Shown here piece by piece: positions 8,383 to 16,955 of a stretch of 30,277 nt of DNA. Under the pieces are notes generated by a model. That model was not told the origin of the DNA. It searched no databases and worked only from the letters and a program-made list of their open reading frames with translations. The stretch lies in the NCBI GenBank assembly GCA_016714685.1, contig JADKCH010000008.1, positions 1 to 30,277 on the forward strand, given 5' to 3'. The translations under genes were made by a program, and so were the position numbers. The stretch is from Candidatus Geothrix odensensis. GTDB taxonomy: Bacteria; Acidobacteriota; Holophagae; Holophagales; Holophagaceae. The first letter of the stretch is position 1; every line of letters starts with the position of its first letter.

Positions 8383-8414
8383 CCGTTTTAAAACCGGCTT
8401 TATAACTTTGACAA
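8383..8414 (-). promoter_or_regulatory. putative promoter and palindrome for the HTH gene
   Basis: On the minus strand TTGTCA (8414-8409) is followed 17 bp on by TTAAAA, a weak -10. Over the -10 lies the palindrome GTTTTAAAAC (8385-8394) flanked by CCG and CGG. The flanking 8412-8420 contains AACCGGTT, another perfect palindrome. The rest of 8303-8382 shows nothing recognisable. Confidence 0.4.
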
Positions 8415-8481
8415 CCGGTTCTCTGGTCGCTCCAGTTCGGTCCAGGCCGAGGGGGTGGGGGTGGCGTAAGGTGCGGAGAGC

Positions 8482-8510
8482 TTGTCTTAACTATAATTAA
8501 TGTTTTAAAT
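8482..8510 (+). promoter_or_regulatory. AT-rich putative promoter for the hybrid kinase
   Basis: The stretch 8482-8519 is strikingly AT-rich in a GC-rich window. TTGTCT (8482-8487) and TTAAAT (8505-8510) are 17 bp apart. A TATAAT (8492-8497) is also present but lacks a -35 at the right distance. The remaining leader up to ATG 8646 is about 130 bases with no ORF I trust; a small GAACCTT/AAGGCGTTC stem-loop lies near 8600-8620. Confidence 0.4.
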
Positions 8511-8645
8511 ACAAAAAGAATGGGAAGGGGGCGGGGCAAGGCGCTTCGGACATTCGTGATCTGCGGCCGGGGGTGGTGCTGCAACAGTTATCCAGCAGAA
8601 GAACCTTCGGAAGGCGTTCGACGATTTTCGGGGAAGGATCCACGC

Positions 8646-11237
8646 ATGCGCAGCGGCACCCGGTCAGCCTTGGTCAGACGCCTCCTGGCCCTTCTCCTGA
8701 TGCTGCTTCCCTGTGGGCTGATCGCGGGGCCGCGGCTGGTGCGGGTGGCCGTGTTCCCGCACAAGCCGGCCACCTTCCAGGAGGCGGGGGGCCAGGTCCG
8801 GGGCTTCTACATCGACATGATCGAAGAGGTGGGCCGGGCCCAGGGCTGGGAGATCCACTATGTCCCCGGCTCCTTCGCCGAAAGCCTCGAGCGGGCTCGC
8901 CGCGGCGAAGTGGACCTGGCCACGAGCGTGGCCTTCACGGAGGAGCGGGCCCAGTACCTCGACTACGGCAAGGAGGTCACCCTCACCGTCTGGAGCATCC
9001 TCTACGCGAACCCCAAGGTGCCGATCCAGAGCGTCTTCGATGTGCGCGGGCGCCGGGTGGCGGTGATGAAATCCGACGTGAACGGCCAGCACTTCATCGA
9101 CCTCTGCCGGAAGTTCGAGATCCAGGTGGATTTCGTGGTGGTTCCCTCCTTCGAGGACGTGATGCTCACCGTGGCGGCCGGCGCGGCCGATGCCGGCGTG
9201 ACCACCAGCATCTTCGGGTACTCGCGCGAGGGCGATTTCCAGGTGGTGCGCACGCCGGTGGTCTTCAATCCCTTCCCCGTCTATTTCGCCACCACCCGGG
9301 GCCGCAACGCCGACCTGCTGCGGGCCCTCGACACCTACCTCGCCGAGGGCCGGGGCAAGGCGGACTCGGGATACACGAAGGCCATCGACCGGTGGATGCA
9401 GTCCGGCGGCATGGTGCGGGGGCTCCCCCTCTGGCTCCCGCGGGCCGCCCTGGCCCTGGTAGTGCTGCTGACCCTCACCTTCAGCCTCATGCTCCTGTTC
9501 CGCTACCGGGTGCGCCGGGCCACGGCGGAGGTGCGCGCCCTGAACGCGGAGCTGGAGAAGGAGCTGGTGGAGCGCCGCCGGCGGGAGGACGTGATCCTGA
9601 ACGTGGCCAGCGGGGTCTCCGCCGTGACGGGGGACACCTTCTTCCAGGAGCTCACGCGCTACCTGGCCCAGGCGGCCCACGCCGACGCGGCGCTGATCGG
9701 CGAAGGCTTCCTGAAGGATGGCGCGGAGTGGGTCCGCACCCTGGCCGTGTCCCTCGACGGCCAGGCGATCCCCGGCTTCGAGTACCCGCTGGCCGGGACC
9801 CCCTGCACCAAGGTCTACAAGGGCGAGCCCTGCACGTATCGCGAAGGGGTCCAGCAGCTGTTCCCGGGCTTCGACCTGCTCCGGCAGCTGGGCGCGTCGG
9901 CCTACGTGGGCTGCCCCCTCCTGGACGCCGCGGGCCGCACCCGGGGCATGCTGGCCGTCCTGAAGCGCCAGCCGGAGGACCACCCGGAGGAGACCGCCTC
10001 CCTGCTGCGCATCTTCTCGAGCCGCGCCACGGCGGAGCTGGAGCGCCGCGCGGCGGAGCGGGAACGGCAGCTCATGGAGCAGCAAATGCAGCACGTGCAG
10101 AAGCTGGAGAGCCTGGGCCTGCTGGCGGGGGGCATCGCCCACGACTTCAACAACCTGCTGACGGCCATGCTGGGCCACCTGAACCTCGCCCAGTCGCGCC
10201 TCAGCCCCGAATCGCCGGCCCATCCTTCGCTGGGCAACCTGGAGCGGATCATCCACCGCACCGCGGAACTGACCCGGCAGATGCTCGCCTACTCGGGGAA
10301 GGGGCGCTTCCTGGTGCAGAACCGCGACCTGAACCAGGTCATCCGGGAGATGGTCCACCTCCTGGAGGTCTCCATCTCCAAGAAGGTCGCCCTCCGGCTC
10401 GGCCTGGCCGGGGCCCCGGTACCCATCCAGGCCGATGCGGCGCAGATCCAGCAGGTGCTCATGAACCTGGTGACCAATGCGGCGGATGCCATCGGCGATC
10501 AGGAGGGCACCATCCGGATCACCACGGCGGTGACGGCCCTGGACCGGGCCTACCTCGACCAGGTCTTCCAGGGCCAGGAGCTGCGGCCGGGCACCTACGC
10601 CGTCATGGAGGTGCAGGACTCGGGCTGCGGCATGAGCCCCGAGGTGCTGTCCCGCATCTTCGATCCCTTCTTCACCACCAAGGCCACGGGCCACGGACTT
10701 GGGCTTTCGGCCACCCTCGGCATCCTCCGCGGCCACCATGCGGGCCTGCGGATCTACAGCGAGCCGGGCCGGGGCAGCACGTTCAAGGTGCTCTTCCCGG
10801 TCGCTGACGGGGTCGCCGACGAGGAGGGCCCCGAAGCAGCGGCCCCGGTCACCCTCGCCGGGCTTCGCGTGCTCCTGGTGGACGATGAGGTGATGCTGCG
10901 GGAATCCACCTCCGAGGCCCTGCAGTCCCTGGGCGTGGCGGTCGTCCTGGCGGCGGATGGGCAGGAGGCCGTGGACCTGGTCATCCAGCAGGGGCCCTCC
11001 CTGGATCTGGTCTTCATGGACCTGACCATGCCCCGCATGGATGGGCGCGAGGCCTTCCAGCAGATCCGCCGGCTCTGCCCCGGGGTGCCCGTGGTGCTCA
11101 CCAGCGGCTACAACGAGCAGGAGTCCATCCAGGACTTCATCGGCCGCGGCCTCGCCGGATTCCTCCAGAAGCCCTACACCCTCAAGGCCCTGGGCGAGAC
11201 CCTCCAGCGCTGCGCCCGGCGCAGGCCGGCGGATTAG
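8646..11237 (+). CDS. hybrid histidine kinase with periplasmic solute-binding (SBP_bac_3) sensor, GAF and receiver domains
   Basis: An 863-residue inner-membrane sensor. The start ATG 8646 (MRSGTRSALVRRLL) gives a clean signal peptide (cleavage about residue 27); 42 extra upstream codons are rejected. Residues about 30-255 are a type-3 extracellular solute-binding domain (VRVAVFPHKPATF, GFYIDMIEEV, LATSVAFTEERAQ, VAVMKSDVNG). One membrane helix is at about 263-286, a short coiled coil to about 315, and a GAF-like domain at about 318-455. The kinase core has H-box GIAHDFNNLLTAMLG with His499, N-box NLVTNAADAI (about 611), and DSGCGM and GHGLGLSATLGI boxes. The C-terminal receiver has acidic residues near 746 and phospho-acceptor Asp792 in FMDLTMPRMDG. 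The HDFNN box marks the NtrB-like/hybrid class. No cognate output gene is adjacent. The ligand is unknown, with amino acids likely for this sensor fold. Confidence 0.9.
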   Translation: MRSGTRSALVRRLLALLLMLLPCGLIAGPRLVRVAVFPHKPATFQEAGGQVRGFYIDMIEEVGRAQGWEIHYVPGSFAESLERARRGEVDLATSVAFTEERAQYLDYGKEVTLTVWSILYANPKVPIQSVFDVRGRRVAVMKSDVNGQHFIDLCRKFEIQVDFVVVPSFEDVMLTVAAGAADAGVTTSIFGYSREGDFQVVRTPVVFNPFPVYFATTRGRNADLLRALDTYLAEGRGKADSGYTKAIDRWMQSGGMVRGLPLWLPRAALALVVLLTLTFSLMLLFRYRVRRATAEVRALNAELEKELVERRRREDVILNVASGVSAVTGDTFFQELTRYLAQAAHADAALIGEGFLKDGAEWVRTLAVSLDGQAIPGFEYPLAGTPCTKVYKGEPCTYREGVQQLFPGFDLLRQLGASAYVGCPLLDAAGRTRGMLAVLKRQPEDHPEETASLLRIFSSRATAELERRAAERERQLMEQQMQHVQKLESLGLLAGGIAHDFNNLLTAMLGHLNLAQSRLSPESPAHPSLGNLERIIHRTAELTRQMLAYSGKGRFLVQNRDLNQVIREMVHLLEVSISKKVALRLGLAGAPVPIQADAAQIQQVLMNLVTNAADAIGDQEGTIRITTAVTALDRAYLDQVFQGQELRPGTYAVMEVQDSGCGMSPEVLSRIFDPFFTTKATGHGLGLSATLGILRGHHAGLRIYSEPGRGSTFKVLFPVADGVADEEGPEAAAPVTLAGLRVLLVDDEVMLRESTSEALQSLGVAVVLAADGQEAVDLVIQQGPSLDLVFMDLTMPRMDGREAFQQIRRLCPGVPVVLTSGYNEQESIQDFIGRGLAGFLQKPYTLKALGETLQRCARRRPAD

Positions 11238-11243
11238 CCCGGT

Positions 11244-11267
11244 GGCCCAGCAGCCCTTGGGCTGGCC
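11244..11267 (+). terminator. weak hairpin after the hybrid kinase
   Basis: Six bases past the stop, AGCCC-TT-GGGCT is flanked by GGCC on both sides with an internal bulge. There is no T-run. It is a possible terminator or transcription pause, and weak evidence on its own. Confidence 0.3.
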
Positions 11268-11340
11268 TGACATGGCGTTGTCACCTGCCCTTGACAGCGG
11301 AACCCCCCGCTTTCTGGAAGGATGGAGCAGGAGGCGCGCC

Positions 11341-11814
11341 ATGCAGCACCAGAAGGTCATCGCCCTGGTCGCCCACGATCATCGGAAGAAGGACCTCATC
11401 GAGTGGGTCTCCTGGAACCACGCACTCCTGGCGGAGCACCGCCTCGTCTGCACAGGCACCACCGGCAGGCTCGTGGAGGAGGCCCTGGCGCGGAAGGCGG
11501 CCGAGGCGGAGGGCACCTTCCCCGTACCCCCCATCCAGAAGCTCAAGTCGGGCCCCCTGGGCGGGGACCAGCAGCTGGGCGCCCTCATCGCCGAGGGGAA
11601 GGTCGACGTGGTCATCTTCTTCTGGGACCCCATGCAGCCGCAGGCCCACGATGTGGACGTGAAGGCCCTCCTGCGGCTGGCGGTGGTCTACAACATCCCC
11701 ATGGCCTGCTCCCGCAGCACCGCCGACTTCCTCATCTCCTCGCCCCTCATGACCCGCCCCTACGCGCCCGCCGCGACGGACTACTCGGCCTACATCGGCC
11801 GGCAGGTGGACTGA
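11341..11814 (+). CDS. mgsA: methylglyoxal synthase
   Basis: Converts dihydroxyacetone phosphate to methylglyoxal plus phosphate, a cytosolic bypass of lower glycolysis used when phosphate is short or sugar phosphates build up. The 157-residue frame carries the whole family signature: IALVAHDHRKKDLI (His12, Asp13), CTGTTG phosphate loop, KSGPLGGDQQLGA with catalytic Asp76, FFWDPMQPQAHDVDVKALLR (Asp96, His103), and VVYNIPMACSRSTADFLISS. The length matches the enzyme from other bacteria. ATG 11341 follows an excellent AGGAGG site. A TTGACA at 11291-11296 may be a -35, but I see no convincing -10, so the promoter is unproven. It is intact. Confidence 0.95.
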   Translation: MQHQKVIALVAHDHRKKDLIEWVSWNHALLAEHRLVCTGTTGRLVEEALARKAAEAEGTFPVPPIQKLKSGPLGGDQQLGALIAEGKVDVVIFFWDPMQPQAHDVDVKALLRLAVVYNIPMACSRSTADFLISSPLMTRPYAPAATDYSAYIGRQVD

Positions 11815-11866
11815 CCACCTGCGCCCGGCGGTTCCCGTGACCAGGATTGGCGCCCCTCGTTGTGAT

Positions 11867-11896
11867 GGATGCCTGCGTCATTTTGGCGAGGCATCC
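11867..11896. terminator. long stem-loop in the mgsA to hemolysin III gap
   Basis: GGATGCCT (11867-11874) pairs perfectly with AGGCATCC (11889-11896). Inside, CGTCA pairs with TGGCG around a TTT loop (one G-U pair), making about 13 pairs with one bulged G. No T-run follows. It may terminate mgsA or be a REP-like palindrome. The rest of 11815-12001 holds nothing else I can identify. Confidence 0.45.
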
Positions 11897-12001
11897 TGCT
11901 GCCACGGGCGAAACCGGCTTCATCAAGTGGGCTGGAAATCAACAAGTAGGCTCGGGGAACAGAAAGTGCTTCTCAATCCTTGTCGCGCAAGGACTCCTGA
12001 C

Positions 12002-12737
12002 ATGACCCGTGAGTGCTTCCCACTGTGTGCCGAGCCGAGGTCGGTTCTCTTGGCCCCGGTGGCTTGCGCAGCGGCAGGTTCCGGGCTGGCCTCGAGGCCG
12101 CAGCCCCGGGTGAAGCCCCGCTTCCGGGGGCTCTCGCACCTGGTGGCGACCTGCGTCGCCGCCCCGGCGGCGGTGTTGCTCTGGTGGGGAGCCGGCTCCT
12201 GGGCGGCCCGCTGGGGGGCGGCGATCTACGGGCTGAGCCTCGTCATGCTGCTGGCCATGTCGGCCACCTATCACCGGCCCACCTGGCGACCGCGGGCCAG
12301 GGACTGGATGGGGCGTCTGGACCAGGCGGCCATCTTCCTGCTCATCGCCGGCACCTACACACCCTTCGGGCTCCTGCTGGGGCCTCGGGGCCACCTCCTG
12401 CTGGCGCTGGCCTGGGGTGCGGCCCTGGGGTGGCGTGGCGCTGTCCCTGCTGTGGCCGACGGCGCCCAAGCCCCTCATGGCGGGGATCTACGTGGCCTTC
12501 GGGTGGTCCTTCGCCCTGCTGGTCCCCTCTCTCTTCCGGGCGGGGGGTGTGGCGGTGCTCGGCCTGATCGTGGCCGGGGCCGTCGCCTACACGGTGGGGG
12601 CCTGCATCTACGCACTCCAGCGGCCCGATCCCTTCCCCCGCACCTTCGGCTACCACGAGATCTTCCACCTGCTGGTGGTGGTGGCCGCCGCCTGCCATTT
12701 CGCGGCCGTGTCGTTGGCCCTGCCGGCGCTGGCCTGA
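12002..12737 (+). CDS. hemolysin III / PAQR-type membrane protein, frameshifted once
   Basis: Seven-helix inner-membrane protein of the HlyIII (YqfA/YplQ-like) branch of the PAQR superfamily. Most bacterial members are not toxins and their role is unsettled. Visible motifs are SATYHR (helix 2 Ser-x-x-x-His), RLDQAAIFLLIAGTYTPFGLL (family normally Leu-Asp-His; here Gln replaces that His), and the C-terminal metal-site motif HEIFHLLVVVAAACHF. Hydrophobic segments follow one another through the protein. One indel near 12435 switches frame between WGAALG and GVALSLLWPTAPK. ATG 12002 has AAGGA at good spacing. GTG 12110 (VKPRFRGLSHLVA) better matches the family N-terminus and is a real alternative. 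Confidence 0.75.
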
Positions 12738-12800
12738 GGACGGCCCCGATTCGGGTTCAGGGGGCCTCGAGAGGCATCCGGTCGCCGGGCCGGGTCTGGC

Positions 12801-13494
12801 CTAATCCTCTGTTCGCAGCCGATAGCCCACGCCCGGCTCGGTCTGGAGGTATCTGGGACGGGAGGGCTCCGCTTCCAGCTTGTGCCGCAGCTGGGTCATG
12901 TAGACCCGCAAGTAGAGCGGCTGGGCGCCGGCGGCCCCGCCCCAGACCTCCTTCAGCAGCTGGCGATGGGTGACGACCTTCCCCGCGTGGCGGATGAGGG
13001 TGGTGAAGAGGCTGTACTCCAGGGGCGTGAGGTGGACTTCCTTGCCGTCCATCAGCACCTGGCGCTTGGCCAGGTCCACGCGCCACCGGTCCAGGACGAA
13101 GACCGGCTCCTGCTGGGTTTCCGGGCCCGCATGGCGCAGGGCCACCCGGACGCGGGCCAGCAGCTCGCGGGTGCCGAAGGGCTTGGTGAGGTAGTCATCG
13201 GCGCCGGCGTCCAGGGCGCCCACCTTGTCCGTTTCCTGCCCCCGGGCCGAGATCACGATCACGGGCGTGCGACTCCATTCCCTCAGCCGGACCACCAGGT
13301 CGAGGCCATCCATGTCCGGCAGGCCCAGGTCCAGCAGGATCGCCTCGGGCCGGTGCTGGACGGCCAGGGCCAGCCCTCCCTGGCCGGGCCCCGCCTCCAG
13401 GTAGCGGTAGCCGCTGCCCTCCAGCGCCACCTGAGGAAGCGGCGCATCTGCGGCTCGTCCTCCACCAGCAGGATGAGGGCTCCGGCTCGGTCAT
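12801..13494 (-). CDS. kdpE: KdpE response regulator, frameshifted near the N-terminus
   Basis: OmpR-type response regulator that activates the kdp operon after phosphorylation by KdpD. ATG 13494 (MTEPEP) overlaps the kdpD stop as ATGA. The start of the receiver, LILLVEDEPQMRRFL, is in two other frames, so there are two indels before about 13430. From there it is continuous: phospho-acceptor Asp in AILLDLGLPDMDGLDL, VIVISARGQETDKV, DDYLTKPFGTREL, then the winged-helix output domain with LTPLEYSLFTTLIRHAGKVVTHRQLLKEVWG, LYLRVYMTQLRHKLE and the wing end LQTEPGVGYRL. This is classical KdpE. It is the last gene of the operon and convergent with the hemolysin III-type gene. Confidence 0.88.
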
Positions 13495-16168
13495 GGGGCT
13501 TCCTCCCACATCACGGGCGGCGTCCCCAGGGGCAGGGTCACCAGGAACTGGGCGCCGCCCTGGGGTGGTTCACGGCCTGGATGCGCCCGTGGTGGGCCGT
13601 CACGATGCCCTTGCAGATGGCGAGGCCCAGCCCGGCCCCGGGCCGGTTCGAGGCGGCCTGCCCGCGGGCCAGCTTCTCGAAGATGCGCTCCTCCTCCCCG
13701 GCGGGGATGCCTGGGCCCTGGTCGGCGATGGAGAGCGTGAGTGACTTCCCGGCGGCCCAGGCCTTGATGTCCACAGGGGATTCCGGCGGCGAGTACTTGA
13801 GGGCGTTGTCCAGGAGGTTCAGCAGCAGCTGCTCCATGAGCACGCCATCCATGGCCACCAGGGGCAGGTCCTCAGGCAGGCCACGCGCACCCGGTGGGCC
13901 TCGGACGCCAGCTCCCGGCGGTTGAGGGCGGCGCCCACCACCTCCTCCAGGGGCATCCACTCGGTGTGCAGGTCCAGGGCCCCGGATTCCAGGCGGGTGA
14001 TGTCCAGCAGGTTGCTGACCAGGCGGTGGAGCCGCTGGGCCTCGTCCTGGGCGGACTGGAGCAGCTCCCGCCGGGCGGGTTCGGGAAGGTCCGGCGTCTC
14101 CAGGGCCGTGCTGACGGCCCCGGTGATGACGCCCAATGGCGTGCGCAGGTCGCGGGAGACGGAGCTGAGCAGCGCGTTGCGGAGCCGCTCCTCGTCCGCC
14201 CCGCCGCTTGTCCACGGCGCCCTCCGGCCAGGAGGGCCCGCTCAGGGCCAGGGGCCGTCTGCGTGGCGAAGGCCTCGAGCAGCTGGCGCTGGTCCCGGCT
14301 CGCCCGGGGGCGCCCTCGGGGAGCAGGCCCAGGACCCCGATGGCGCCGGCGGCTCCCTTGAGGGGCAGGTAGGTGGCGCGGGCGCCGGGCAGGGTGAGGG
14401 TGCCAAGGCCCGCGGGCTCCGCGTGGTCGAAAACCCACTGGGCCACGCCCAGCTCCTGGTCGTTGAGGGGGAAGGCCAAGGGGTGGGCGGGCGCCTGCAA
14501 TCGCCCGTGCTCGTCAGGCCGCAGCAGCACGCCCTGGCTCTGGAACTGGGTAGCCACGTTCTGGAGGGCGGAAGCCACCAGGGCGGCGGAGCCCGAGCTG
14601 CGGGCCAGCTCCTGGCCCAGGCGGTAGAGGGCGTGGGTGCGCTGCTCCCGGCCCCGCGCCAGGCGGGCCTGGGCGCGGATGCGCTCGGTGAGGTTGCCGA
14701 TGACCACGCCCATCAGCAGCATCACGGCGAAGGTGCCCACGTGGCGGAAGTCGGTGACGGCGAAGGTGAAGTAGGGGGGCACGAAGAGGAAGTCGAGGGC
14801 CGCCACGCTGAGCACGGAGGCCAGCAGGGAGGGCCCGCGGCCGAAGCGCGTGGCCACGATGAGGATGCCCAGGAGGTAGACCATGACGATGTCCGCCAGC
14901 TCGGTTCGGCGGAAGATGAGGCTCGCGAGGACGCTGGCCAGCACCACGGTCAGGGCGCTCAGCAGGTAGTTGCGCAGGGGGCTCGTGATGGTGCGCCGGA
15001 TGAGGGGAGTGGCCGGTTCCCGACCCGGTTCGCCGCTGATGACGTAGACATCAATGGTGCCGCTGTCGCGGATGAGCTCGTCCACCGTGGAGCCCATCAC
15101 CAGCTCCACCCAGCGGGGCCGGGAGGGCTTCCCCACCACGAGCTTGGTGATGTTCCGGTCCCGGGCGAAGGTCAGGATGTCCTCCACCAGGGCGCCGGCC
15201 CCTTCGATGACGGCCGTCTCGCCGCCGAGCTTCTCGGCCAGGCGCAGGTTGGCCTCCAGGCGCGTGCGGTCCTCGTCCGTGAAGCGGAGGTGCTGGCGGG
15301 ACTCCACGTAGAGGGCCAGCCAGGGCGCCCCGAGGGCCCCGGCCATGCGCCGGGTGCCGCGGATGAGACGCTCCGACAGCTCGCCCGGGCCCACGCATAC
15401 GAGCAGGCGGTCACCGGCGGCCCAGGTCTTGCGGATGCCCTCGGAGGCCATGTAGCGGCGCATCTGCGCGTCCACGCTCTCGGCGGTGTGGCGCAGGGCA
15501 AGCTCGCGCAGGGCCAGGAGGTTGCCCTTGCGGAAGAAGTGGTCCTGGGCGTGGCGGGCCTGGTCCGGCAGGTAGACCTTCCCCTCCTTCAGGCGGAGCA
15601 GCAGGTCGTCCGGCGGCAGGTCGACCAGCTCCACCTCGTCGGCCCGCTCCAGCACGGTGTCGGGCACGTTCTCCCGGACGATCACGCCCGTGATCTGGGC
15701 CACCACGTCCTTCAGGCTCTCCAGGTGCTGCACGTTCAGGGGTGGTGTGACGTCGATGCCCGCATCCAGCAGCTCCAGCACGTCCTGCCAGCGCTTGGCA
15801 TGCCGGGATCCCATCACGTTCGAGTGGGCCAACTCGTCCATGAGGATCAGCCCGGGCCGCCGCTGCAGGGCCGCATCCAGGTCGAACTCCGGCAGGAACT
15901 GGCCCGCGTAGGCCAGCTCCCTGCGGGGCAGCACCTCCAGGCCCTCGATGAGGGCCGCGGTCTCGCTGCGGCCATGGGTCTCCACCACGCCGATGGCCAC
16001 GTCGATGCCCTCGGTGCGGCGCTCCTGGGCCTCGGACAGCATGGCGTAGGTCTTGCCGACGCCGGGCGCCGCGCCGAAGAAGACCTTCAACTTGGCGCGC
16101 GCTTCTCTGGATTCCTCCTCCTGCACCTTGCGGAGCAGGGCATCCGGGTCCGGCCGACGATCATCCAC
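13491..16168 (-). CDS. kdpD: KdpD potassium-responsive sensor histidine kinase, frameshifted in the kinase core
   Basis: Membrane sensor of low potassium and turgor or ionic stress that phosphorylates KdpE. The start is GTG 16168 (VDDRRPDPDALLRKVQ), nine bases after kdpC. The N-terminal KdpD domain has Walker A GAAPGVGKTYAML (about 32-44), LILMDELAHSN and HAKRWQDVLELLDAGIDV. A universal-stress-like domain follows (about 245-365), then four close membrane helices (about 395-495) and a GAF-like region. The frame breaks near 14290, 14220 and 13875, and again near 13560. The real end is GGAQFLVTLPLG, overlapping kdpE. The catalytic domain keeps LLLNLLDNALKYSPP and DQGPGIPAGE. In the H-box the codon at 14154-14152 reads Arg (SRDLRTPLG), where the family has the phosphorylated His (see findings). 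Confidence 0.88.
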
Positions 16169-16177
16169 AGGGCAAGG

Positions 16178-16765
16178 CTAGCGCAACTGCTCGAGGGCGA
16201 GGTTCAGCTTCAGGACGTTGACGCGGGCATCGCCCAGCACGGCGATCTGGGGCGGCTCGGTGTTGGCGGCTACCAGGTCGCGGACCTTGGCTTCGTCCAG
16301 GCCCCGGGCCTGGGCCACGCGATGCACCTGGAAGGCGGCCGCGGCGGGGCTGATGTGGGGATCCAGGCCGCTGGCGGAAGCCGTCACGAGGTCCACGGGC
16401 ACGGGGCCCTTGGCCTCGGGATCGGCGGCGCGAAGGGCGGCGATGCGCCCTGCAACGGCCTCCTTCAGTGCAGGGTTGCTGGGGGCCAGGTTCGAGCCGC
16501 CGCTGTTGGCGCCGTTGTAGGGCAGGGGCTTGCCGCTGGCGTCGACGGTGGCGGAGGGGCGGCCCCAGAAATCCCCGGGGGCCGTGAAGGACTGGCCGAT
16601 AAGCTCGGAGCCGATCACCTTGCCACTGATCGTGATGAGGCTTCCCGCGGCCTGCTTCGGGAAGATGACCCTGGAAAGCCCCGTGATGAGCGCAGGGTAG
16701 GCCAGGCCGGTGAGGACGCTGAGCGCGATGAAGGAGACGAGGGCTGGGCGGAGTTGCAGGTTCAT
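16178..16765 (-). CDS. kdpC: KdpC, potassium-transporting ATPase subunit C
   Basis: Single-span inner-membrane subunit of the KdpFABC potassium pump that stabilises the complex and aids ATP use by KdpB. The start is ATG 16765 (MNLQLRPALV), behind GGAG; a TTG at 16777 in frame is less likely. One N-terminal helix (ALVSFIALSVLTGLAYPALITGL) is followed by the family blocks GSELIGQSF, FWGRPSAT, NGANSGGSNLAPSNPAL, PVDLVTASASGLDPHISPAAA and VLGDARVNVLKLNLAL. At 195 residues it is full length and intact. Confidence 0.94.
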   Translation of the reverse strand: MNLQLRPALVSFIALSVLTGLAYPALITGLSRVIFPKQAAGSLITISGKVIGSELIGQSFTAPGDFWGRPSATVDASGKPLPYNGANSGGSNLAPSNPALKEAVAGRIAALRAADPEAKGPVPVDLVTASASGLDPHISPAAAAFQVHRVAQARGLDEAKVRDLVAANTEPPQIAVLGDARVNVLKLNLALEQLR

Positions 16766-16791
16766 GAGGTGCTCCAAATAAAAGAGGTTGA

Positions 16792-16937
16792 AACCGCAGA
16801 TGGCGCAGATGAAAAGGAAAGGCTCGTGGTCGGCAGCGACACATCATCCCGTCCTCGCTCGATCAGCCCGGCCGGTGGACTGTAGACGCCTCGAAGTCCC
16901 CGAAGTCCATCTGTGTCAATCTGCGTCATCTGCGGTT
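16792..16937. repeat. inverted-repeat element inside the kdp operon (kdpB-kdpC gap)
   Basis: AACCGCAGATGGCGCAGAT (16792-16810) and ATCTGCGTCATCTGCGGTT (16919-16937) are inverted copies, 18 of 19 matching. The right arm extends into a short tandem of the pattern CATCTGYGT (16908-16934). The 108 bp between the arms have no convincing ORF. Short CGCAGAT-rich repeats of this kind are familiar between genes in many environmental bacteria. The 190-bp gap is far wider than the other junctions of this operon, consistent with an inserted REP/MITE-like unit. Confidence 0.65.
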
Positions 16938-16955
16938 CCATATGCTTTCTCCGTC

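Noticed and set aside
8303..8584. N-terminal extension of the HTH protein to 242 residues
   Set aside because: The added segment is translated from an AT-rich, promoter-like region and is low in coding character. ATG 8302 has AGGAG and the known MPNIA start.
8664..11360. 898-codon open frame on the minus strand
   Set aside because: Antisense to the hybrid histidine kinase; low-complexity composition and no ribosome site or motif.
13922..16885. 987-codon open frame on the plus strand
   Set aside because: It is antisense to kdpD/kdpC, whose domains are unmistakable. Long antisense frames are expected from GC-rich third-codon bias, and the translation is Gly/Ala/Arg-rich without motifs.
16766..16955. 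Insertion sequence or gene in the kdpB-kdpC gap
   Set aside because: Only inverted arms and about 108 non-coding bases; no transposase frame fits, so it is listed as a repeat element.
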